A stretch of DNA of 53,090 nt from NCBI RefSeq assembly GCF_000373365.1, contig NZ_KB891228.1:1-53090 (forward strand), given 5' to 3'. Shown in pieces: positions 43,070-50,558 of this stretch. The stretch's first letter is position 1. Every line of letters starts with the position of its first letter. The notes beneath the pieces are model-generated. The model saw only the letters and a program-made list of their open reading frames with translations. It had not been told where the DNA came from and made no database searches. Origin of the DNA: Parafrankia discariae. GTDB lineage: Bacteria > Actinomycetota > Actinomycetes > Frankiales > Frankiaceae. The translations under genes and the position numbers were made by a program.

Positions 43070-44802
43070 ACCGGGAATCCCCCCGTGGACTGAGACGTCT
43101 CTGTCTGGGCCGTCGCTGTGTGTGGCGTCGCTGTGTGTGGCGCCGCCGGTTCAGCCGCCGTCGCCGCGGCGCTGACCGTCCGCACGTCCACCGTGCCTGC
43201 CTCCGTCGCGACGGCGGAGGCCGGGGTGAGACCTTCGGTGTCCCCAGAACGGGTCGGTGTCTCGCCGCGCGACTCGCCACGTTGCCCAGGCGGGCCGTGG
43301 CCGACCGCAGACAGTGTGCTCCCAGCTACCCCCATGCCGGCGAGCGTCTCACGGGCAGCAACGATCCCGCTACGCACAGCGCCTTCCATGGTCGCCGGCC
43401 ACCCGGTGTCCGTCCAGGTGCCGGCCAACGCGAACCCGGGCAGGCTGGTCGCCTGATCCGGGCGCAACCCGAGCGAACCGGGCGCCTGCCGGAAGGTCGC
43501 GGTGCGCTCCCTGGTCACGAAGACCTCGAGCAGCTCGGCGGCCCGGGCAGCCGGGAACAACCGGCGCATCTCCTCGACGAACAGCTTGCGCAGGTCGTTC
43601 GCGGGCTGGTCGACCCATTCCTCCGCCGCCGACTGCGACAGCGCGAGGTACTGGGCCCCGGGCGGGCCCACCTCGGCGAGGCCGGAGGAGACCGTCCGGT
43701 CGAAGATCCACTGGATCGGCGAGCCGACGACCGCGAGCATCGGGCCGTCGAGCACCGGCCGATCGAAGATCATGTGCACGTTGATGATGGGCGAGACGCC
43801 GAGCTCGCGCAGCTTCGCCGGGTCGACGCCGGAACCCTCGGGCAGCAGGCCGGCGGCGGCCGGCGGCGGGACCGCCAGCACCACCCCGTCCGCGGTCAGG
43901 ACCTCGCCGCCGTCCAGGGTGACCTCCCACCCGGTCGCCGACCGGGTGATCGCCCGGGCCTTGGTCGCCGTGCGGACCGTGCCGCCCGCCGCCTCCAACG
44001 CCCGCACCGCCGCGTCGCCGTGCAGCTCCTGCAACGGGGCCTCGGGCCAGCCCAGGTCACCCGCATCGGCCCCGTCGAGCAGGCCGGTGCGGACCACCTT
44101 GGCGGCCAGGCCGAGCGAGGCCTCGGCGGCCGGCGCGTTGAGGGTGGCGACGGTCAGCAGCTCCCACAGCGCCTCGGTGGCCGCGGCGCTCTGGCCGTGC
44201 CGGCCGAGCCAGCCGCCGAAGGAGTCACCGTCCACCGAGGGGTCCCGCTGGTCGAGGCGGCCGATCCGGAAGGCCGCCAGCGCCGCGCGGATCCGGTCGA
44301 CGGGCGGGATCGCCCGGTACCCCAGCAGGGCCGGGGCGAGGTGCAGCGGGGCCGGCAGCGGCACCCTGGTCCGGCGCAGCCTGGTCCGGGTCAGCGAGTC
44401 GGCGATCAGCACCTCGACGTCCAGCCGGTCCTGGAGCGTGGTGAGGTGGGTGACCCCCAGGCGGGCCAGCAGCCCGCGGTAGGCGGTGCAGCACCGCATG
44501 AACACGTGCTGACCGGTGTCGATCCACAGCGTGCCGTCCTGGAACTTGCGCTGGAACGAGGTCGTCGCCCCGCCCAGCCGCGGCCGGGCCTCCAGCAGCA
44601 CCGCCTCGGCGCCCTCGTCCGCCGCGACCAGCGCGGCGGCGATGCCGGCGAGGCCGCCGCCGACGACGACCACCCGCCGCCCCCGCGCCGCGGCACCGGC
44701 CCCCGTCCCGGTGCCGGCTCCCGTCCCGGGGCCGCTTCCGCTTCCGGTCCAGGTTCGAGTTCCCGACCGGTCGCCCGGCCGCGTGTCCCCCTCGGTGCTC
44801 AT
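43066..44802 (-). CDS. hpnE: Hydroxysqualene-related FAD amine oxidoreductase HpnE
   Basis: The 578-aa flavoprotein completes squalene formation by reducing hydroxysqualene. The Rossmann motif VVVVGGGLAGIAAALVAAD lies after a ~40-residue Gly/Thr/Ser tail-like N-terminus (SGSGPGTGAGTGTGAG). Later motifs are LLEARPRLGGATTSF, WIDTGQHVFMRCC and FALAGTWTDTGWPATMEGAV near the end of the fold. About 90 residues of Thr/Ala/Pro-rich sequence follow (HTATPHTATAQTETS). ATGA couplings to hpnD and the polyprenyl synthase genes fix both ends. Confidence 0.94.
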   Translation of the reverse strand: MSTEGDTRPGDRSGTRTWTGSGSGPGTGAGTGTGAGAAARGRRVVVVGGGLAGIAAALVAADEGAEAVLLEARPRLGGATTSFQRKFQDGTLWIDTGQHVFMRCCTAYRGLLARLGVTHLTTLQDRLDVEVLIADSLTRTRLRRTRVPLPAPLHLAPALLGYRAIPPVDRIRAALAAFRIGRLDQRDPSVDGDSFGGWLGRHGQSAAATEALWELLTVATLNAPAAEASLGLAAKVVRTGLLDGADAGDLGWPEAPLQELHGDAAVRALEAAGGTVRTATKARAITRSATGWEVTLDGGEVLTADGVVLAVPPPAAAGLLPEGSGVDPAKLRELGVSPIINVHMIFDRPVLDGPMLAVVGSPIQWIFDRTVSSGLAEVGPPGAQYLALSQSAAEEWVDQPANDLRKLFVEEMRRLFPAARAAELLEVFVTRERTATFRQAPGSLGLRPDQATSLPGFALAGTWTDTGWPATMEGAVRSGIVAARETLAGMGVAGSTLSAVGHGPPGQRGESRGETPTRSGDTEGLTPASAVATEAGTVDVRTVSAAATAAEPAAPHTATPHTATAQTETSQSTGGFPV

Positions 44803-45701
44803 GCCGCTCTCGCCTCCGTTCTGCCGGCGAGGCTGCGAGCGGCCACGACCGCCTTCTCCCAGCCCGGCAGGGACAGCCGGCGTTCCAGGACCGCGGTCGG
44901 GTCCTGCCGGATGCGCCGGTTCAGGCGCAGGTAGATCCCGGCCATGGCACCGCAGCAGGCGGCGCTGCGCCGGTCGAGCAGGCCGAGCAGCGCCAGGCCC
45001 CGCGAGTACCACTCGTCGGCCCGCGCGGCACAGTCGCGCAGGTAGTCCACCAGCGCGTCCTCCGGCCCGCCGAGACGCCCGGCCGGGCTCACCACCAGGG
45101 TGACGCCGGCCTTCTCCAGCTCCGTCGAGGGCAGGTAGATCCGGCCGTTGAGGAGGTCCTCGCGGACGTCGCGCAGGATGTTGGTCTGCTGCAGCGCCAC
45201 GCCGAGCGCGTCGGCGATCTCCGCCGAGCGGGCGTCGCCGGCCGAGCCGTCCACGCCGAAGATGCCCAGCGAGAGCCGGCCGATGGTGCCCGCGACCAGT
45301 CGGCAGTAGCCGACCATGTCGTCGAACGTCTCGTAGGTGGCCCCGTGCACGTCGCTCTCGACCCCGTCGGCCAGCTCGATGAAGGCCTCCATCGGGACGG
45401 GGAAGCGGCGCGCGGTGTCCGCGAGGGCCACCATCACCGGGTCGGAGCTGTTGATGTCCAGCGCGCGGACGTCGGCGCGGACCTTCTCCAGCCCGGCGAG
45501 CTTCTCGTCGTTCGGCAGGTCGCCGTCGCCGATGTCGTCGAGGCGGCGCGCCAGCGCATACACCGCGGACAGCGCGCCGCGCTTCTCGGCGGGCAGCAGC
45601 CGGATGCCGTAGCTGAAGTTGCGCGCGGCCTCCCGCGTCAACGCCTCGCAGGAGGCATAGGCCTCGGCGACGGTGGAGCTGCCCGGCACACCCGCGCTCA
45701 T
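44799..45701 (-). CDS. hpnD: Presqualene diphosphate synthase HpnD
   Basis: The 300-aa squalene/phytoene synthase-family enzyme joins two farnesyl-PP to presqualene-PP. The Asp-rich motifs are RRLDDIGDGD (Asp55, 56, 59) and NILRDVREDLLNGRIYLP. DDMVGYCRLVAGTIGRL is the family's conserved middle. The ATG overlaps the hpnC stop as ATGA, so the much longer open frame upstream is not used. Confidence 0.95.
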   Translation of the reverse strand: MSAGVPGSSTVAEAYASCEALTREAARNFSYGIRLLPAEKRGALSAVYALARRLDDIGDGDLPNDEKLAGLEKVRADVRALDINSSDPVMVALADTARRFPVPMEAFIELADGVESDVHGATYETFDDMVGYCRLVAGTIGRLSLGIFGVDGSAGDARSAEIADALGVALQQTNILRDVREDLLNGRIYLPSTELEKAGVTLVVSPAGRLGGPEDALVDYLRDCAARADEWYSRGLALLGLLDRRSAACCGAMAGIYLRLNRRIRQDPTAVLERRLSLPGWEKAVVAARSLAGRTEARAA

Positions 45702-46825
45702 CTGGCACCCTCCGGGACGTCGACGTCGGACCCGGCGGGCGCCGGAGCCGGGACGGCACTCGCCACCGCGGCGCCCCCGCCGGGGGCGGTGGTGGCGGGA
45801 ACGGTGCCGCCGGGAACAGCGGTGGTACTGGAAGCCGCGGCGGCGGTGCTGGAAGCCGTGGTGCTGGGAGCCGTGGTGCTGGGAGCCGTGGCGGCGGTGC
45901 CGGCGGCGCGGGCGGCCGCGGCCTGCCCGGGCACCAGCGACCGGGCCCACGCGGCCGCGGCGAAGGCCGCCATCCGAGGCTTGGGGGCCTTGGGCGCCCC
46001 GCCGAGCATGTCGTAGTCGGCGCGGCGGATCGCGTCGAGCGCGGCCCGGCCGCCCCCCACGAATCCGGCCATCGCCAACCGCAGCCGGCCGCCGACCAGG
46101 TTCACCAGCGGTGCCCCCTGGTCCAGCAGGGTCCGGGCCCGGGCCACCTCGAAGGCCATCAGGTGCCGTACCGCGGGCGAGGCGACCGGCGCGGCCAGGT
46201 CGGCCTCGGTCACCCCGAACGCGTCCAGGTCCTCCAGCGGCACGTAGATCCGGCCGGCCTCGAGGTCCTCGGCGACGTCCTGGAAGTGCTCGGCGAGCTG
46301 CAGCGCGGTACAGATGCGGTCGGACAGCGCGATCCGCGCCGGGGTCGCCAGACCGAACACCCCGAGCACCATGCGGCCGATCGGATCCGCCGACAGCGTG
46401 CAGTACCGCACGAGGTCCTCGTAGGTGTCGTACCTGGTGACGACCTGGTCCTGCCGGTTGGCCTGCACAAGCCGCCGGAACGGCTCGGCCGGCAGGTCGC
46501 AGGCCCGCACGGTGCGCGCGAGCCGACGGTGGACGGGCAGCTTCGGCTCGCCGCCCGACCAGATCAGCTCGAGGTCGGCGGCAAGCTCGTCGAGCAGTGC
46601 CAGGCGGTCACCGGGGGCCTCGTCGCCGATGTCGTCGACGAGACGTCCGAAGACGTACAGCGCGTTGAGGTGATCGCGGGTCGCGGCGGGCAGCAGCCGC
46701 GAGGCGACCGGGAAGTTCTCGGCGGGCGCGGCCAGCAACACCTGCTCGGTGGGCGTGGTGAGGTCGGTCGCGCCGGGGTGGGCAGACGGTCGCGGTGGGC
46801 CGGTTCGGGCGTCGATTGCGGTCAT
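45698..46825 (-). CDS. hpnC: Hydroxysqualene synthase HpnC
   Basis: The 375-aa protein is the first gene of the leftward squalene operon, with a good AAGGAG site before its ATG. HpnC converts presqualene-PP to hydroxysqualene. Motifs: GRLVDDIGDE (Asp64, 65, 68), YEDLVRYCTLSADPIGRMVLG and EHFQDVAEDLEAGRIYVP. The family fold ends near residue 300. The remaining ~75 residues are a Thr/Ala/Ser/Pro tail encoded by 15-18-bp repeats (about 45800-45900). Confidence 0.95.
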   Translation of the reverse strand: MTAIDARTGPPRPSAHPGATDLTTPTEQVLLAAPAENFPVASRLLPAATRDHLNALYVFGRLVDDIGDEAPGDRLALLDELAADLELIWSGGEPKLPVHRRLARTVRACDLPAEPFRRLVQANRQDQVVTRYDTYEDLVRYCTLSADPIGRMVLGVFGLATPARIALSDRICTALQLAEHFQDVAEDLEAGRIYVPLEDLDAFGVTEADLAAPVASPAVRHLMAFEVARARTLLDQGAPLVNLVGGRLRLAMAGFVGGGRAALDAIRRADYDMLGGAPKAPKPRMAAFAAAAWARSLVPGQAAAARAAGTAATAPSTTAPSTTASSTAAAASSTTAVPGGTVPATTAPGGGAAVASAVPAPAPAGSDVDVPEGAR

Positions 46826-47509
46826 ACGCCTCTCCTTAACGTGGCGGTCTGCGCTCCGGGTGCGCGGTGCGGTGTGCGTCGTGTGCGTCGTCCGTGCGGT
46901 GGTGGCACGTGCCGGTCGTGGCGCGTGCCGGCCGCCGGTACGCGCCGGGTCGCCGCCAGCCGCCTCCGGTGACCGGGTGGACGCGGCCGGTGGGCACCGG
47001 TCGGACCGCCGCCGCGAGGGCCGGAGGAGGCTTGGTCCCGGTGACGGAGCCCGGTCGTCGGGACGGAGTCCGGTCTCGGTAGCGTGACCGGGTCACCCGG
47101 TTCCGTGGCCCGTCCCGGCACCGCTTCCAAATCCCCGCCGCCGGCTCCCCGCCGCCGACGCACCCACTCGATCAGGTGACGACGCGGCGAGCCACTCGAC
47201 AGGCACCTCCGGGGACCTCCCAGGTTGTGTTCGACGGCGACCTGGTCAGCGTTTCGGTCAGGCGGAGCGCGAACCCGGGCGGTGGTCCACCCGGACAGAG
47301 CACGCCATGGTCAGGGGCGCGGCGGACGGCATTCCCGGAGTCGGGTGCCCGGGGCAACGGGCACCCTCCCGGTCCGCGGACGGACCGCCCCCACCGCCGC
47401 TGGGACGGCGGGGGCGCGCCGCGGGGAGTCGCCGCGCCGCCGGTGACGGTGCCACCGGCGGCGACTCAGTAGTCGACCTGCTCACTCACCTCCCGGGCCG
47501 GCCTCGGAC
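46826..47509. other. 684-nt intergenic region upstream of the squalene operon
   Basis: No gene is supported; open frames here lack family features. The segment at 46860-46990 has repeated GTGCG/CGTGCCGG strings. The right end carries the putative terminator of the short-chain dehydrogenase gene (47426-47467). The hpnC promoter must be here, but no clear hexamer pair was found. Confidence 0.45.
47426..47467 (-). terminator. Hairpin terminator after the short-chain dehydrogenase gene
   Basis: GCCGCCGGTG (47436-47445) pairs with CACCGGCGGC (47453-47462) around a 7-nt loop. An outer GAGTC/GACTC pair extends it past a 5-nt bulge. It lies 43 nt past the leftward gene's stop. Confidence 0.7.
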
Positions 47510-48340
47510 TCATCCGAAGACACCGGCCAGGCGGCGGTACAGAGAGGGAGCCGCGCCATGCACGCGCGCGGCCGCGGACAACCACCGTGGCACCCACACT
47601 TCGGCGTCTCCCCGACCGGCGGCAGCGATCATGCGCTGCGCCACCAGACCGGCCGGGATGGGACGCGGCCACCGGCGCACATACGGTGCGCCACGCCGGT
47701 GGAAGAAGGGGGTGTCTACCACTCCCGGTAAACACAACGTCACGCTGATGCCGCGTCCAGCTACTTCGGAGCGAAGCGCGTCGGCGAAGCCCAGCATCGC
47801 CGCCTTCGTGGCCGAGTACACGACCTCACCCCGCACGCCGAGCGCACCGGCGACACTGCCGACCAGGAGGATTCGCCCCTCCCCCCGGTCGAGCATCGCC
47901 GGCAGCATCGCCCGGACCAGCATCATCGGGGCCAGGATGTTCACGGCGACGAGATCGTTGATGGCGGATGGGGGCATCACGTCGAACGGCCCCGCGGCCC
48001 CCAGGCCCGCCGAGCAGATCACCAGGTCCACGTCGCCGAGCAGCTCCGCGGCGCGGGAGGCCACCGTGACCTCGGAGCCGGGACGTGCGAGGTCCACGGC
48101 GATCCGATGGCCCTGTGTCGCGGCCGCCACCTCGTCCAGAGCCGGGCCGTTCCGCCCGACCAGGAGCGATCGGCAGTTCTGGTCGGCGAGCAGGAGCGCC
48201 GCCTCCCGGCCGATGCCGGAGCTGGCTCCGGTCACCACGGCTGTCCGTGGTGGCCATCCCCCCGGCGAGGCGGATCGCGCACCGCTGGACACGACGGTCA
48301 GGCCCCCCTCGCGGGCAGCTGCGCGGGGCCGGGTGTTCAC
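47510..48340 (-). CDS. Short-chain dehydrogenase/reductase
   Basis: The 276-aa classical SDR has the cofactor motif TGASSGIG, NILAPMM in place of the NAG region (SAGLGAAG), the active Ser in LLVGSVAG and YSATK with the catalytic Tyr and Lys. VTLCLPGVVDTPFF follows. Arg in VGRNGP suggests NADP(H). The substrate is not predictable. GTG start with a ~30-residue leader before the fold; a later start is possible. Next to the hopanoid operon but not coupled to it. Confidence 0.88.
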   Translation of the reverse strand: MNTRPRAAAREGGLTVVSSGARSASPGGWPPRTAVVTGASSGIGREAALLLADQNCRSLLVGRNGPALDEVAAATQGHRIAVDLARPGSEVTVASRAAELLGDVDLVICSAGLGAAGPFDVMPPSAINDLVAVNILAPMMLVRAMLPAMLDRGEGRILLVGSVAGALGVRGEVVYSATKAAMLGFADALRSEVAGRGISVTLCLPGVVDTPFFHRRGAPYVRRWPRPIPAGLVAQRMIAAAGRGDAEVWVPRWLSAAARVHGAAPSLYRRLAGVFG

Positions 48341-48751
48341 GGCCCACCACCTCGGGTCACACGGTCCCCCCCGTGGTCCCGTTCCGGCACAGGTTTCACG
48401 TCACCTACTGCTTCCGTTTATGTCGCCCTCCACCATCGGCGTTCCACGTGTGGCGGGATCAGACCTGCGCTCCCGCCCACCGCCGGCTCGCTTCGAGCGG
48501 CTCCACCATTTCATCGTCCCGAGGCCGGGTCGTCCATCGTCAGATGGACGACATCGGACCTTAGCTCCCTTACCACACATTCCTGAGACCAGCGGCAGAC
48601 CAGATGCGGATTCACCTCACCGAAGCCACCAGTCAATTCCACCCAGGTTTTCGGCGTGGAATGACACAGCATTGACATCTACCGGACATGGAGACGTAGC
48701 TCACGCCCGTGGGAGCCACCACACCTGCCGACCATCGGCTACACCCTGCCG
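48341..48751. other. 411-nt intergenic region with a 9-bp palindrome
   Basis: No gene is recognised. GTCGTCCAT (48529-48537) and ATGGACGAC (48544-48552) form a perfect inverted repeat with a 6-nt spacer. It lies upstream of the leftward dehydrogenase gene and downstream of the leftward DUF192 gene. It may be an operator for the former or a terminator hairpin for the latter. Confidence 0.5.
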
Positions 48752-49285
48752 TCAGTCCGAACCGATCGCCACCGGATCACCGGTGGCGACTCCGGCGAAG
48801 GTGTGTGCCGGTGCCTCCACTGCGTGTGTGTATGCCCCGTCCGGGTAGTAGACCGGGCAGGCCGAAGGATCGTCGCCCGAACACGGCGTCATCTCCCGCA
48901 CGCTGACAACCCTACCGTCCCGGACAAACATGATCGAAAGAGGCAGCAACGTCCGGAACATGTAGAAGCCGGACGTCGTCTCACCGCCAAAATCAAAGAT
49001 CATGCCGTGGTCGGGCGGAAGCCAGGTCCGATACATCAGGCCACGGCGCCGCTCGTCGTCACTGTCGGCGACTTCCGCCGTGACCATCAGGTCACGAACC
49101 CGAACGGTGACGGTCCGGGTGACCGCCCCCGACGCTCCCGCGCCCGTCAGGTTCCGGGCAGCCGCGCCGGGCGGCTCGGGCACCGGCACACTGCCGGTAC
49201 CCGTGAGCCCGGCGCACGCCGCCACGGCGGACGCCAGGGCGACCGCCGCGAGCAGCGCGCCGGCCGCCTGTCGGCTGGCCGACAT
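48752..49285 (-). CDS. DUF192 family lipoprotein
   Basis: The 177-aa protein starts at ATG 49285, chosen because it gives a proper signal peptide with lipobox VAAC. The DUF192 domain is clear: ADSDDERRRGLMYRTWLPPDHGMIFDF (in part RRRGLMYRTWLPP), FYMFRTLLPLSIMFV, VSVREMTPCSGDDPS and AVEAPAHTFAGVATGDPV. The family is small, often secreted, of unknown function. An upstream in-frame ATG at 49408 would overlap the TetR gene and lacks a signal-peptide layout. Confidence 0.87.
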   Translation of the reverse strand: MSASRQAAGALLAAVALASAVAACAGLTGTGSVPVPEPPGAAARNLTGAGASGAVTRTVTVRVRDLMVTAEVADSDDERRRGLMYRTWLPPDHGMIFDFGGETTSGFYMFRTLLPLSIMFVRDGRVVSVREMTPCSGDDPSACPVYYPDGAYTHAVEAPAHTFAGVATGDPVAIGSD

Positions 49286-49361
49286 CCCACTGGCCGGCAC
49301 CCCGCCGGTGCCATGACGCGGGGGGACGACGGGCCCGTGGGCCGCGTCGCCCCGCCACCCG

Positions 49362-50267
49362 TCACCGCGCCGGCGGGTCCACCGGCCGCTCGGGTCCGAG
49401 CGCGGCAAGAGCAGCCTCCACGATCACACGCTGAAGTTCGGTCGGCAGCAGCGGCGCGAGTGGGGACAGCGCACCGACGCCGCCCGGAGCGCGGACACCC
49501 CTGTCCTGTCCTACCTGTCCTGGGGTGTCAGTCACGGTGCGCACCGGGCGGGCGTCGCCGGCCGTCCGGATGCCGTCCGCCGCGGGAGTACCCGGCTGCG
49601 ATGCCGGTACCGCCGCGCCGTTCGGAACAGCCGCGCCGCCACATCCAGTAAAGCCGCTCAGCGCCTGGATGCCGCGCGCGATCCCCACGCCGGTGGTGGT
49701 GGCGCTGGTGGCGGCGTCAGTGGCGGCGCGTCCGGCGCCGGGGACCTCGGCCGTGCCCGCGGCGCCCCGGACCCGCTCGAGGGCGGCGCCGAGGACCCCG
49801 CTCTGGATGCACCCGATCGCGCAGCGGGCCCGCAGCATCCGGACCGGGGTGGGATCCGCGCCGGCGATCGCCCGGACGATCACCTCCTGCTGGGAGGTGA
49901 TGTCGTCCTTGCCGATCCGTCGGTGCAGCACCGACGGATCGTTCGCGAAGGCGCAGAGCACTCCCCCGGTCTCCACCAGCAGGGCGACCATTCCCTCGAG
50001 GACGACCCGCGGCGGCGGCGGCGGATCCTGGCGGGCGAGCTCGACCAGTTGCCCCAGCCTGGAGACGAACGGGGAGATCAACGCGTCAAGGATCGTCTCC
50101 TTGGACGAGAAGTGGTAATAAAGCGCGGCCTTCGTCACTCCGAGTCGCTCAGAGATGTCACGGACCGAGGTACCCGCATAACCTCGTTCCGCGAAGAGCT
50201 CCACAGCGGCCGACAGGATCCGCGCGCGAGTGTCCACCCCCTGCGGACGCACGTGCCCAGCGACCAT
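49362..50267 (-). CDS. TetR family regulator with a large low-complexity insert
   Basis: The 301-aa protein is longer than the usual ~200 aa. The helix-turn-helix is standard: AERGYAGTSVRDISERLGVT then KAALYYHFSSKETILDAL. The ligand domain starts normally (LVETGGVLCAFANDPSVLHRR). About 90 residues of Ala/Gly/Thr/Pro-rich sequence (~176-265) then precede the final helix LLPTELQRVIVEAALAALGP. It is divergent from the MMPL exporter and probably represses it through the palindrome at 50324-50341. Confidence 0.88.
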   Translation of the reverse strand: MVAGHVRPQGVDTRARILSAAVELFAERGYAGTSVRDISERLGVTKAALYYHFSSKETILDALISPFVSRLGQLVELARQDPPPPPRVVLEGMVALLVETGGVLCAFANDPSVLHRRIGKDDITSQQEVIVRAIAGADPTPVRMLRARCAIGCIQSGVLGAALERVRGAAGTAEVPGAGRAATDAATSATTTGVGIARGIQALSGFTGCGGAAVPNGAAVPASQPGTPAADGIRTAGDARPVRTVTDTPGQVGQDRGVRAPGGVGALSPLAPLLPTELQRVIVEAALAALGPERPVDPPAR

Positions 50268-50558
50268 CAGCTCCGCACCCCCAGAGGACGAGTCAGCCGC
50301 GAATGTTACTCTGACTCCTACCTACTGAACGATCGGTAAGTTGGTAGCCGACCGGATCCTCCGACCAGGGTCCACTCGGTCGGTCCACTCGATCACGTCC
50401 ACCTCGATCACGTCCGTCTCTATCCGGTCCGCCAGGTCCGCGACGAACGCCGCTGCCGACCAGATCGATCAGGTCGACCAGATCGACCAGTAAGTCAGGT
50501 GGCAGAACAGCCACCGACCAGCCACAGACCGGCACAACCAGCATCTCGAGGGGAAATC
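50268..50558. promoter_or_regulatory. Divergent regulatory region between TetR and MMPL exporter genes
   Basis: An imperfect palindrome, ACTGAACGATCGGTAAGT (50324-50341, 14 of 18 positions symmetric, core CGATCG), is typical of TetR operators and is flanked by CTACC/GGTAG. From 50360 to 50490 the sequence has short repeats: TCGATCACGTCC(A/G)(C/T)C twice and GACCAGATCGA twice. These may be further binding sites or slippage products. No other gene is seen. Confidence 0.6.

Noticed and set aside
42799-44934. 711-codon plus-strand frame opposite hpnE
   Set aside because: Low-complexity Arg/Gly/Pro translation, antisense to a conserved enzyme.
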